Shown here: piece by piece, positions 27,489-35,320 of the stretch
Layout: every line of letters begins with the position of its first letter
Numbering within the stretch: the stretch's first letter is position 1
Source: Methylomagnum ishizawai
Lineage (GTDB): Bacteria; Pseudomonadota; Gammaproteobacteria; Methylococcales; Methylococcaceae
DNA length: 64,000 bases
Direction of reading: 5' to 3'
Assembly: GCF_900155475.1 (NCBI RefSeq)
Contig: NZ_FXAM01000001.1
Coordinates: 2,800,881-2,864,880, forward strand
Position numbers and translations under genes: made by a program
Notes under the pieces: model-generated
What the model saw: only the letters and a program-made list of their open reading frames with translations
Told to the model about the DNA's origin: nothing
The model's database searches: none

Positions 27489-28339
27489 TTGGATTTCTGG
27501 TCCAAGAAACCTTCTTCTATATCGAAGCGCAAGGCGTACTCGGCCAGGGTCTCCGGCCAGGGGGGCTCGTCGCTCAGGATCACCCAGGGTTCCTCGGCCC
27601 CCTTCTGCCATCCCACTGCCAGGCGGACCTTTTCATGGTGCCCCGTCACGTACACCCCGTGGTAGCAGACCACCTGGCCGGGGGAGGCGTGCCAAGCCAA
27701 GGGCTGGAAGCGTCCGCCGTCCCACCGGTAAAGCCCGATGCCCGCCTTGTGGCGGATGCGGAAATGCCAGCGGGGAGTCCGCTTGACCCAGCCCATCAAC
27801 TCGCGGTGGACGAAACCGCGATCCGCCAGCAGATAGACCTTCCGCCCCGTGAACTGCCGCTCCAGGAACACCAACAGGCTGCGGTAGTCCTTGAACGCCA
27901 CGCTGGCGCTGGGATGCTCCATCACCTTCCAGGCCAACGGGATCATCCTTCCCCGGTAGATCAGCGAGATGTACACCACGCAGTGGGTGTTCCACAGCAT
28001 CGTCGTATCCAGGGCCAGGTAGACCTGCCGGTCCTGGAAATCCGCCAGCACCGGCTTCAACAAGGCGGCATACAGGTGCAGCACCGAGATCCGGCGGTTG
28101 TGGAGCCATCGGGCGAACCGCCTCTGGGTGCTTTGCGCGAACCGCGCGCGGCAGATCACAGACGGAATCCATTGGGGCAACGCGACATGGAGGCTGGACA
28201 ACAACCCCACCAGCATCCAGGCCACGGTTTGCTTGTGCCGGACATCCTTCCAGGGCGCGGCTTGCAGCCAAACGCACGCCTGCTCATACAGCAACGGGGC
28301 GGAACCTTCCAAGGCATTCTCCTTATCAATCATTGACAT
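27489..28339 (-). pseudogene. truncated IS4-type transposase
   Basis: A 5' portion of about 283 codons beginning MSMIDKENALEGSAPLLYEQACVWL. DDE core elements are visible: YLALDTTMLW, YLLADRGFVHRELM and the final RFDIEEGFLDQKS with the catalytic Glu. Such enzymes normally continue for roughly 80-120 residues beyond this point, so the 3' end is missing. The insertion sequence at 26430-27486 now abuts the break. Its start side borders a degraded integron cassette at 28340-28516. Confidence 0.8.
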
Positions 28340-28516
28340 GGAAGCTACCTTGCCAGAATTTCCGCCGCTTAGAGAATTTTGTCAGTCAATCAGGCATCGA
28401 AGACGAAATTACAGTGAGTTTCAGCCTTATTTCGAAGCCAAATTCTCGAATGAACCTTACCGAATTACCCAGCCTTCAAATCACTTTCCAGCCTAACCGA
28501 AACCCGCTACTTCCAC
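28340..28516. other. remnant of an ORF-less integron cassette
   Basis: No gene. From about 28400 the sequence follows the tail of the conserved ORF-less cassette body (CTTCAAATCACTTTCC..., ending CCGCTACTTCC). It runs into a lone R box, GCCTAAC at 28517-28523. The rest of that attC is missing, so this is the eroded far end of the array. Confidence 0.6.
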
Positions 28517-28574
28517 GCCTAACGCTCAGGATAACCGGCACCGCCGCCACCGAATAACCCGAGGAAACCGAACA

Positions 28575-28805
28575 ATGAATACAAAGCGAACCCCAAACGA
28601 AGAACTTAGCGGCGGTGTCCGCGTTGATCCGAAGGTTAGGCCGGGCTACGAAGCTGAACGCGCCGAATATGAGTCCGCCCGGAATGCTGCTATGGACGAG
28701 TATTTTGACGCCCGCCCCCAAATAATGAAAACCAGAACCATGGAACTGATATTTGAGGGTGGATTCCGTATGGCTTGGGAATATCGAAGAAATAATGCGG
28801 CCTAA
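28575..28805 (+). CDS. small cassette protein of unknown function
   Basis: 76 residues, acidic/basic and helical (RPGYEAERAEYESARNAAMDEYFDAR). GAGG lies 9 bp upstream. The stop TAA is inside the R box of the next attC (GCC-TAA-C). Transcribed against the array direction, so it would need its own promoter. Not recognised. Confidence 0.5.
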   Translation: MNTKRTPNEELSGGVRVDPKVRPGYEAERAEYESARNAAMDEYFDARPQIMKTRTMELIFEGGFRMAWEYRRNNAA

Positions 28806-28886
28806 CGCCCCATTGAAGGGCGCGGCACTGGAAACCAGTTACAAGGCGCGGTCTATCCCCCGTGTCCCGTCGAACAAACGTTAGGC
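28800..28886 (-). repeat. attC 29 (furthest from attI)
   Basis: 87 bp, boxes at 28800-28806 and 28880-28886. Arms GGGCGCGG and CCCGTGTCCCGTCGA; a divergent subtype shared in part with the site at 44311. Confidence 0.8.
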
Positions 28887-28908
28887 TTTACCTACGGAGA
28901 ACGGAATT

Positions 28909-29172
28909 ATGAATTGCCTGCATTGCGGAGATTGTTGTTTACGCATGTCTCCAATTAGCGCCCCGGAACCGTGCCCACATTTGGTTATCAGTGGTACGTT
29001 TTATTTTTGCGGGATATATGATCGGAGACCGGATGAATGCCGGAATCACTCATTCCCTTCAAGGCACTGCCCGATTGGAGTGGAGAAACTTGGATTAACC
29101 GATCCGCAGAAAATAGCCATCAGGATTGATGCTGGATGGAGCATGATTAAGCGCGGAGAGGCTGCTGCCTAA
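28909..29172 (+). CDS. YkgJ-like cysteine-cluster protein (cassette gene)
   Basis: 87 residues. MNCLHCGDCCLRM, then EPCPHLV, FYFCGIYDRRPDECRNHSFPSRHCPIG form the CxxCxxCC...C...C...C pattern of the YkgJ (zinc- or iron-chelating, CxxxCxxC) family. Members are thought to bind an Fe-S cluster or Zn; the biological role is unsettled. GGAG lies 9 bp upstream within the conserved CTACGGAGAACGG leader that follows the attC. The stop TAA falls in the next R box. It is oriented against the array. Confidence 0.75.
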   Translation: MNCLHCGDCCLRMSPISAPEPCPHLVISGTFYFCGIYDRRPDECRNHSFPSRHCPIGVEKLGLTDPQKIAIRIDAGWSMIKRGEAAA

Positions 29173-29262
29173 CGAAAGCGTTCAGGGGAAAGCCCGCCAC
29201 CCTGAACCTGCTATTACCACGAAACTATGAGCGGGCTTTTCCCCTGCAACAACCTGTTAGGC
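29167..29262 (-). repeat. attC 28
   Basis: 96 bp, boxes 29167-29173 and 29256-29262. A distinct stem: TTCAGGGGAAAGCCCGC pairs with GCGGGCTTTTCCCCTG. Different from the majority type, so this cassette came from another source. Confidence 0.82.
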
Positions 29263-29321
29263 TGGCTACGGAGTGCGGGCCGGAAGGGTAATTCCCAAAC
29301 CAATAAAGCAATGAGGAAACC

Positions 29322-29570
29322 ATGAAGATAATTGTATACAACCAACATAACGAAAAAATTTTGATCCCTGACGCCAAAGCCGTACCAAGGCATGGTGATG
29401 TTATTGGGGTCATATTCCCAAGCGATAATCAAATTAAAGAGCAAATCACTTACCCTGTGGTTGAAAAGGTTTATTTTTGGCCCACAAGCCATCAATTGGA
29501 CCAGCTTGGAGTAAGTTATAATAAGCCTCAAGATATTGAGGCGATTATTTATGTTTATTCTGGCGTGTAG
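29322..29570 (+). CDS. small cassette protein of unknown function
   Basis: 82 residues, beginning MKIIVYNQHNEKILIPDAKAVPRHGDVIGVIF and ending AIIYVYSGV; mixed alpha/beta. GAGG is 6 bp before the ATG. Ends 15 bp before the R box. Oriented against the array. No family recognised. Confidence 0.6.
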   Translation: MKIIVYNQHNEKILIPDAKAVPRHGDVIGVIFPSDNQIKEQITYPVVEKVYFWPTSHQLDQLGVSYNKPQDIEAIIYVYSGV

Positions 29571-29584
29571 ACTCATTAGACCGC

Positions 29585-29676
29585 GCCTAACGCATTAGCT
29601 GATGGGCGCGGCTAGCCGCAATAGCTACGGAGATATGCTGTTTGCCCCGCGTCTCCTTGTTGATAACTTGTTAGGC
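29585..29676 (-). repeat. attC 27
   Basis: 92 bp, boxes 29585-29591 and 29670-29676. Arm GATGGGCGCGG opposite CCCCGCGTCTCCTTG. Confidence 0.82.
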
Positions 29677-29706
29677 GCAAAACCTAATTAACCTACGGAG
29701 AACGAC

Positions 29707-29868
29707 ATGTATTACATAATTTCTCAAGATGATGCCCGGATACTTTGCATCCGAGATGATATTTCTGCCGAAATAATCCAAAAAGAGGCAGATTGCTTTG
29801 GGTGTCCAGTATATGCAATTAGGGGCGAGCATAGCGGCTACGAAGCCGAGCCGGAACAAAGCGTCTAA
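29707..29868 (+). CDS. small cassette protein of unknown function
   Basis: 53 residues, beginning MYYIISQDDARILCIRDDISAEII, with two Cys in ADCFGCPVYAI. GGAG is 6 bp before the ATG in the CTACGGAGAACG leader. The TAA stop is within GTCTAAC, the R box of the next site. Oriented against the array. Not recognised. Confidence 0.5.
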   Translation: MYYIISQDDARILCIRDDISAEIIQKEADCFGCPVYAIRGEHSGYEAEPEQSV

Positions 29869-29958
29869 CGGACGGAGTTGAGCGACGCGGCGCGCAGATG
29901 AAGTATCTATTGCCACCGAACCTTTCCGCGCCGTGTTCGCTCCAACGCAGAGTTCGAC
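29863..29958 (-). repeat. attC 26 (divergent)
   Basis: Boxes GTCTAAC at 29863-29869 and GTTCGAC at 29952-29958. The stem GTTGAGCGACGCGGCGCG is matched by CGCGCCGTGTTCGCTCCAAC. The second box departs from the consensus, so activity is doubtful. Confidence 0.6.
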
Positions 29959-30149
29959 GTGATTTACACTTTGAACCCCCGTTAACAGCCGGGGCGAAAT
30001 GGGGCAGACGTTCACCGGGAAGGGCTATACCCTCGCGTGGTGCATCAACTCCGTTATGCACCACGCGAGGGTATAGCCTTCCAGACAAAAATTCAACGGC
30101 CTGGCCCATTTTGTTCCGGTCGTTAATGTATCCAAATACCCTAAATCGC
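29959..30149. other. gene-free cassette body with a long hairpin
   Basis: No gene. It holds the 23-bp inverted repeat listed at 30023-30078. The rest shows nothing recognisable and does not match the common ORF-less cassette body. Confidence 0.6.
30023..30078. repeat. 23-bp perfect inverted repeat
   Basis: Arms 30023-30045 (GGCTATACCCTCGCGTGGTG...) and 30056-30078 are exact complements around a 10-base loop CAACTCCGTT. No T-run follows, so it is not an ordinary terminator. Confidence 0.85.
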
Positions 30150-30240
30150 GACGAACGATAAAATTAAGGGGCGCGGCTAGCTTCAATATCCGCGAAGAAA
30201 TGCTGTTGAGTCCGCGTCCCACTTGAATGACTTGTTAGGC
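30150..30240 (-). repeat. attC 25 (one box altered)
   Basis: Majority-type stem and GTTAGGC at 30234-30240, but the other box reads GACGAAC (30150-30156) instead of GCCTAAC. This would alter the strand-exchange box. Confidence 0.7.
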
Positions 30241-30536
30241 TGCTACGGAGAACGAACTTTCCGGTTCCGCCGCTCTGAAAGGGCAGGGTAGGGCACAAGC
30301 GTCCAAATATAGAGTCACGCTTTGAAGTTTTGGATACCGTAACCTTTCGCCGCCGCTGGTCCAAAATCATACTCCTGTAATTTTCTAGTTGCCAGCGTCT
30401 CGAAGTAATCGGGATCGAAATTTACGAAAATCATCTGGGTTTCGGCTTTGTTTCGAGACTAGATTCCCGAATGAAATCCATGAAGCTAATTCAGCCTTAA
30501 AAACCTTCCAGTATCCACCGAACTCGCTACTTCAAC
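30241..30536. other. ORF-less cassette body (296 bp)
   Basis: Starts with the conserved CTACGGAGAACG...CTTTCCGGTTCCGCC leader and ends with CTTCCAGTATCCACCGAACTCGCTACTTCAAC. The middle is unlike the other ORF-less bodies but resembles 28360-28460. No gene with a ribosome site. Confidence 0.6.
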
Positions 30537-30627
30537 GCCTAACGACAAAATTAAGGGGCGCGGCGCTCCGCAATCGATTCGGAGAAATGCTGTTGAGTCC
30601 GCGTCCCACTTGAATGACTTGTTAGGC
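30537..30627 (-). repeat. attC 24
   Basis: 91 bp, majority type; boxes 30537-30543 and 30621-30627. Confidence 0.9.
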
Positions 30628-30726
30628 CCGCTGCGGAGAACGGGATTATCCGGTTCCGCTGATTCGAAAGGCGGACTTATGGTCCTTGGATATTTTGCCG
30701 CTGGCCCATTAAATCCGCCGTGAATC

Positions 30727-30978
30727 TTAGTCTTTAAGCCACTTGTAAAGACCATAAGCGGCAGCACCGACTGCCAAAGGGGCGGCTGCCGTTATTACGA
30801 GTCCTGTAGCCATACCGCCACCAACAACACCACCGATTGCCGCTAAACCAGAAGTAATTCCAGTTGCACCTAAACCCGCAACAGAACCCGCCGCAGCAAC
30901 AGTTCCAATAGAACCAGCCGTACCAACAGCGCTACCAGCAACGCCAGCAATAGCGGCTTCTTTATCTATATCACTCAT
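30727..30978 (-). CDS. glycine-zipper small membrane protein (cassette gene)
   Basis: 83 residues. After a short acidic N-terminus (MSDIDKEAAIAG) nearly the whole chain is Gly/Ala-rich hydrophobic (VAGSAVGTAGSIGTVAAAGSVAGLG...GGVVGGGMATGLVITAAAPLAVGAAAYGLYKWLKD). This could form two glycine-zipper membrane helices. Similar composition is seen in bacteriocin-like and membrane-stress proteins, but no family can be named. GGAG is 9 bp upstream. It is in the array orientation. Confidence 0.6.
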   Translation of the reverse strand: MSDIDKEAAIAGVAGSAVGTAGSIGTVAAAGSVAGLGATGITSGLAAIGGVVGGGMATGLVITAAAPLAVGAAAYGLYKWLKD

Positions 30979-31056
30979 GTGTATAACTCCAAAACCCCCA
31001 TATTCGGAAGCAAGAGGATTCGGGGGGCAAACAAAATAGCCTCTTGCATTTGCTTA

Positions 31057-31146
31057 ACTTAACGATTGAATTAAGAGCGCAACGCTCTGAAGTCGATTCG
31101 GAGAAATGTTGTTGAGTCCGTATCCCATTTGAGCGACATGTTAGGC
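31057..31146 (-). repeat. attC 23 (divergent)
   Basis: Boxes ACTTAAC at 31057-31063 and GTTAGGC at 31140-31146. Weakened arms: ATTAAGAGCGC opposite CCGTATCCCATTTGAGC. Confidence 0.7.
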
Positions 31147-31197
31147 AGGTTCCCGCGGGATTATTGGCTTCCACTGATTCCACTAATCCTACGCAAG

Positions 31198-31341
31198 CTA
31201 TTTGCAAATAGTTGGGTCGGTTACAATCTTTAGAGATTTGCACTTTGGACAAAAGAAGCCAATTTTTAAGATTCGTTGAAATCTATGTCCGCAACTTTTG
31301 CATAGAAAGAAATATGGTGGGCCAGGATGGAACTTGCTCAT
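31198..31341 (-). CDS. 47-residue zinc-ribbon protein (second gene of its cassette)
   Basis: Reads MSKFHPGPPYFFLCKSCGHRF, then FFCPKCKSLKIV, with a terminal Cys-Lys. Two CxxC knuckles 13 residues apart form a rubredoxin/zinc-ribbon-like metal site. It begins 10 bp after the stop of the upstream cassette gene (31351-31710), so it is probably translated by coupling, as there is no good ribosome site of its own. In the array orientation. The function is unknown; such ribbons usually bind nucleic acid or protein. Confidence 0.55.
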   Translation of the reverse strand: MSKFHPGPPYFFLCKSCGHRFQRILKIGFFCPKCKSLKIVTDPTICK

Positions 31342-31350
31342 CGCAATTTG

Positions 31351-31710
31351 TTATGTACGTTTCAAAATTAAGCGGCCATCGTTTTGATTTAAAATTTTGT
31401 ATTTGCGTAATGAGTTAAGAGAGCCTATTCCACCAGCAGCAACAGCTATTGACACTGCTGAAATGGCTGTTGGCATACCTAGTACAGATACAGCCCCAAC
31501 ACCAACTAAGCCGCTAACAGCTACTCCTGTTCCTCCTGTTGTTAATAGAACAGTTACCGCAATTCCTATTGCGCCAATAGCGATAGCCCAGCATACGGAC
31601 CCTGTCGCTTTTATTCTCAGTACTTTTTCTTTTAAATTTCCTTCTATTTCAATAGTATCTTGTTTATTCTTTAAAGCTTTACCAAGGTCATCTTCATTTA
31701 TAATCGCCAT
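31351..31710 (-). CDS. glycine-rich two-helix membrane protein (cassette gene)
   Basis: 119 residues. A charged N-terminus (MAIINEDDLGKALKNKQDTIEIEGNLKEKVLRIKATG) precedes two hydrophobic Gly-rich segments (VCWAIAIGAIGIAVTVLLTTGGTGVAVSGLVG and ISAVSIAVAAGGIGSL). The basic C-terminus ends LILKRT. A G-rich ribosome site precedes the ATG. Similar in style to the 83-residue protein in the neighbouring cassette. No family recognised. It is followed by a zinc-ribbon gene 10 bp downstream. Confidence 0.6.
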   Translation of the reverse strand: MAIINEDDLGKALKNKQDTIEIEGNLKEKVLRIKATGSVCWAIAIGAIGIAVTVLLTTGGTGVAVSGLVGVGAVSVLGMPTAISAVSIAVAAGGIGSLNSLRKYKILNQNDGRLILKRT

Positions 31711-31767
31711 TTTTATTTCCCCCCTTTAATAGATAGTTAAAAGCATGTGATGCTCAAGTTTAAATTT

Positions 31768-31858
31768 GCCTAACGATAAAATTAAGGGGCGCGGCGCTCC
31801 GTGGTTCCTACGAAGATACGGCATCGAATCCGCGTCCCACTTGAATGACTTGTTAGGC
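31768..31858 (-). repeat. attC 22
   Basis: Majority type; boxes 31768-31774 and 31852-31858. Confidence 0.9.
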
Positions 31859-32102
31859 CGGCTACGGAGAGCGGGACTTTCCGGTTCCACCATTCCGAAA
31901 ACCCCGCATTGAAACCGGACTTTCGGAAACCCGCAATCCACTTTCCCCGAACCACCAATTCCGAAACCAGGAACCGTGCCGGAACTCCCGCATCGCCCGG
32001 TTATCGAAACCCAAATTCGCGGAGTTTCTCCGCATCGCCGGTTCGATTCAAAACCAGCTTTACAAATCACTTTCCGGTTGAACCGGAATCCGATACTTCC
32101 GC
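31859..32102. other. ORF-less cassette body (244 bp)
   Basis: Conserved body from leader GGCTACGGAGAGCGGGACTTTCC to tail CACTTTCCGGTTGAACCGG...CGATACTTCCGC. Reading frames here are short and not shared in frame with sister cassettes. Confidence 0.7.
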
Positions 32103-32193
32103 GCCTAACGACAAAATTAAGGGGCGCGGCGCTCCGAAATCGATTCAGAGATATGTTGTTGGCACCGCGTCCCACTTGAATGACCCGTTAGGC
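32103..32193 (-). repeat. attC 21
   Basis: Majority type; boxes 32103-32109 and 32187-32193. Confidence 0.9.
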
Positions 32194-32406
32194 CCGCTAC
32201 GGAGAACGGAATTTCTGGTTCCACCGATCCGTATGGCAGGTTACGCAAGTACTTTAATCTGCCAACTAGACATTATAAAAACCTTTTCCGATACCGGTAG
32301 CCCGACATGGTCTGGCCCCATTTTCAACCAATTGATTTTTAATTGATTTCTTGCTGAGCGCTAGGCTATCGCAGTATATGGGTTACAAACCAGTTTTTAA
32401 TAATGT

Positions 32407-33219
32407 CTACTGCCCTAGTCTTGTATTTATGATACTTATTTTTATATAATCTTTCACATAGCTCATAATAAGTTCGGCAGCTTCTTCTTTTTGACTAGTT
32501 ACCGCGATTTGCACATAACTGCTATCATTGATTTTATGGCATGTAATTGATGCAACACTTTTATCCCCATATCCAAATATAGTTCCATTATCATGATCCT
32601 CTACTTCCAAATGTAGCTTGTCCAAAATTTCCAATGCGTATTCTTCACAGCGTTTTAAGTCCAATGAGTGAGCAGTAAGGCTTGCTGTAATTAGCGCGGG
32701 AGGGGAAGAAGAGAGGTTTATTGTGTGCTTACTGTTATTTATAATTATTTCATTTGGAATTGGTTGATTAATAAATATTGAAGCTTGCTGAAACTCGTTA
32801 TTTTGTTGTTCAGTAGAAAATGGTTTTTGTATTTCTTCTGATTTTTTGCTGAGTTCAGATGAAATTTTTATTTCAGATTTTGTTTGTGAATATTTATTTG
32901 TATTATTTATGCTTATTGTTCCAATTTCATTGTTATTGTTATTAACATGATTGTGGTGACCTGAAATATTATTTATAGTACCATTATCACGGATCGAAGT
33001 GTAATTTTTAGAAAGTCCGGTTTTATTAATATTTATATTTGATTCATGTGTTACGGCTTCCGGCTTGACTAGGCCTTGATCATTTTTTAGTTCCAATTTA
33101 TCAGACTTAGGAAACAGTGCGATAACAAGACTTATAAGAGAAATAACTGTGCCTAACACAGTCGCTTTTCCTACGATATCTAGTCGTCGGTACATTGAAA
33201 GTAACTGTTGCGTAAGCAT
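32407..33219 (-). CDS. membrane-anchored cassette protein of unknown function
   Basis: 270 residues, AT-rich coding sequence. One N-terminal membrane segment (GKATVLGTVISLISLVIALF) is followed by an Asn-rich low-complexity stretch (GTINNISGHHNHVNNNNNEIGTISINNTN) and a compact C-terminal domain (CEEYALEILDKLHLEVEDHDNGTIFGYGDKSVASITCH...EAAELIMSYVKDYIKI). No family recognised. It starts about 14 bp after the attC box in the array orientation, the usual position for a cassette gene. The 32194-32406 stretch beyond its stop shows no gene. Confidence 0.65.
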   Translation of the reverse strand: MLTQQLLSMYRRLDIVGKATVLGTVISLISLVIALFPKSDKLELKNDQGLVKPEAVTHESNININKTGLSKNYTSIRDNGTINNISGHHNHVNNNNNEIGTISINNTNKYSQTKSEIKISSELSKKSEEIQKPFSTEQQNNEFQQASIFINQPIPNEIIINNSKHTINLSSSPPALITASLTAHSLDLKRCEEYALEILDKLHLEVEDHDNGTIFGYGDKSVASITCHKINDSSYVQIAVTSQKEEAAELIMSYVKDYIKISIINTRLGQ

Positions 33220-33232
33220 GGTTTTGTCTAGA

Positions 33233-33323
33233 GCCTAACGACAAAATTAAGGGGCGCGGCGCTCTGTCGTTTCTACGAAGATATGGCATCGAATCCGCGT
33301 CCCACTTGAATGGCTTGTTAGGC
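33233..33323 (-). repeat. attC 20
   Basis: Majority type; boxes 33233-33239 and 33317-33323. Confidence 0.9.
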
Positions 33324-33686
33324 CCGCCACGGAGCGCGGGCTTTCCGGTTCCACCATTCCGAAAACTCCGTTTTGAAATAGGACTTTCGGAAACCCTCGA
33401 TCCACTTTCCCCAAACCACCGATTCCGAAACAATGGTTTATTAGGCCAGCTACGGAGAGCGGAATTTCCGGTTCCGCCATTCCGAAAACCCCGGCTTGAA
33501 ACCGAACTTTCGGAAACCCTCGATCCACTTTCCCCAAACCACCGATTCCGAAACAATGGTTTGTTAGGCCAGCTACGGAGAGCGGAATTTCCCGGTTCCG
33601 CCAGTCCGAAAACTCCGGCTTGAAACCGGACTTTCGGAAACCCGCGATCCGCTTTCCCGGAACCACCGATTCCGAAACCGGGAACC
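33318..33686. repeat. three tandem copies of a 123-bp unit
   Basis: Units start at the TTAGGC of the attC edge: 33318-33440, 33441-33563, and a third from 33564 that continues into the full-length cassette body. Units 1 and 2 end GAAACAATGGTTTA / TTTG right before the next TTAGGCC. Point differences between the units show they are not brand new. Confidence 0.8.
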
Positions 33687-33812
33687 GCGCTGGAATCCAT
33701 AAATTGTCCGGTCATCAAAACCCAGCCTTGCGGGGTTTATCCGCGCCGCCAGTCCACTCCGAACCCAACTTTCAAATCACTTTCCGGTTGAACCAGAACC
33801 CGCTATTCCAAC
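33324..33812. other. ORF-less cassette body enlarged by tandem duplication (489 bp)
   Basis: The conserved body preceded by two extra partial copies (see the 123-bp repeats). No gene. Confidence 0.75.
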
Positions 33813-33903
33813 GCCTAACGACAAAATTAAGGGGCGCGGCTAGCTGCAATATCTACGGAGAAATGCCCTTGAGTCCGCGTCCCACTTGAATGATTTGTTA
33901 GGC
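33813..33903 (-). repeat. attC 19
   Basis: Majority type; boxes 33813-33819 and 33897-33903. Confidence 0.9.
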
Positions 33904-33991
33904 TGGCTACGGAGAACGGACTTTCCGGTTCCGCCAAATCCAAAAGACGGGTTGCGCTTGTTAACAAGCTATCCTATGACCTTTGCCTTGT

Positions 33992-34432
33992 TTAATATGA
34001 ACCAGAAATAATTTTTTTTAGAACTTCGGTTTGATATGGGTATACTTCGTTTGAGTCCGAGAACCATTCTAGCAAGTCATGATTGGAAAATTTTGTTCTT
34101 GCTTCCTCGTAATATGGGGTTTGCATTCGGCGAAAAAAATCAACAAATTCGTGCATATCTTTGATGCTTCCTCCACTGTGCTGGCCAAGTAAAATTTTTA
34201 TTCGGCCAATACTTAGAAAAGAAAGTAAGTAATTTAAACCTGCCTCACCAAGGAAATCTTCTACTGCTGCCGATGATGGAAATTCACTAATATCACATTT
34301 TTTTTGGTGAATTACCTTGAAACTGAAGTCACTATACTGCTCATCACTTCTCCAAATTACATAGCCTTGTTCTGGTGACTCTATTACGTCTCCACAAACA
34401 TCGCAAATCCACTGTTCCAATGGTTTCAACAT
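33992..34432 (-). CDS. cassette protein with N-terminal CxxC, unknown function
   Basis: 146 residues, AT-rich gene. The N-terminus is MLKPLEQWICDVCGDVIESPEQGYVIWRSDE, with a CxxCG knuckle and a later Cys in HQKKCDI that could complete a metal site. The rest is helical (VEDFLGEAGLNYLLSFLSIGRIKILLGQHSGGSIKDMHEFVDFFRRMQTPYYEEARTKF). I start at 34432 behind AGGGG; the open frame further upstream belongs to the attC. Array orientation. No family named. Confidence 0.65.
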   Translation of the reverse strand: MLKPLEQWICDVCGDVIESPEQGYVIWRSDEQYSDFSFKVIHQKKCDISEFPSSAAVEDFLGEAGLNYLLSFLSIGRIKILLGQHSGGSIKDMHEFVDFFRRMQTPYYEEARTKFSNHDLLEWFSDSNEVYPYQTEVLKKIISGSY

Positions 34433-34464
34433 TATGTACCCCTGACTTTCTGTAAAAAACAACT

Positions 34465-34555
34465 GCCTAACGAAAAAATTAAGGGGCGCGGCTAGCTGCA
34501 ATACCTACGAAGAAATGCCGTTGAGTCCGCGTCCCACTTGAATGACTTGTTAGGC
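34465..34555 (-). repeat. attC 18
   Basis: Majority type; boxes 34465-34471 and 34549-34555. Confidence 0.9.
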
Positions 34556-34783
34556 CTGCTACGGAGAACGGACTTTCCGGTTCCGCCATCCCGAAAGCTC
34601 CGGTTTGAAACCGAACTTGCGGAAACCCGCGATTCGCCTTTTCCAAAACCGGGAACCGCGTCGGAATCCCCGAATCGCCCGGTTATCGAAACCCCGGTTC
34701 GCCGGGTTTCTCGGCCTCGCCGATCCGCTCCGAATCCAGCCTTCAAACCACTTTCCGGCTCCACCGGATTCCACTACTTCAAC
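34556..34783. other. ORF-less cassette body (228 bp)
   Basis: Full-length version of the common body. Several frames are open on both strands because stops are rare in this composition, but homologous cassettes carry indels that shift them. Confidence 0.7.
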
Positions 34784-34874
34784 GCCTAACGAAAAAATTA
34801 AGGGGCGCGGCTAGCTGCAATATCCACGAAGAAATGCTGTTGAGTCCGCGTCCCACTTGAATGACTTGTTAGGC
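34784..34874 (-). repeat. attC 17
   Basis: Majority type; boxes 34784-34790 and 34868-34874. Confidence 0.9.
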
Positions 34875-35103
34875 TCGCTACAGAGAACGGACTTTCCGGT
34901 TCCGCCATTCCGAAAGTTCCGGTTTGAAACCGGACTTGCGGAAACCCGCGATTCGCCTTTCCCGAAACCTGGAACCGCGCCGGAATCCCCGAATCTCCCG
35001 GCTCTCGAAACCCTGGTTCGCCGGGTTTATCCGCGTCGCCGATTCCGCTCCGAACCCAGCCTTCAAATCACTTTCCGGCTCAACCGGAATCCGCTATTCC
35101 CAC
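34875..35103. other. ORF-less cassette body (229 bp)
   Basis: Close relative of the 34556-34783 body, with scattered substitutions and small indels. No gene. Confidence 0.7.
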
Positions 35104-35194
35104 GCCTAACGAAAAAATTAAGGGGCGCGGCTAGCTGCAATACCCACGGAGAAATGCGGTTGAGTCCGCGTCCCACTTGAATGACTTGTTAGGC
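35104..35194 (-). repeat. attC 16
   Basis: Majority type; boxes 35104-35110 and 35188-35194. This is the attC of the SIR2-STAND cassette. Confidence 0.9.
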
Positions 35195-35320
35195 TCGCTA
35201 CGGAGAGCGGGACTTTCCGGTTTTACCGATCTGAAAGCGGTAGGCATGAGTACATGCCCACCCCACAGGGCTACAGGGCTGGATTATGTCTGGGAATAAG
35301 GAACGGCTTAGCCTTAAAAA

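Noticed and set aside
34538..34789. Small frames crossing the ORF-less cassettes (e.g. beginning MNDLLG...)
   Set aside because: They start inside attC, differ in frame between homologous cassettes because of indels, and exist on both strands. Better explained as non-coding.
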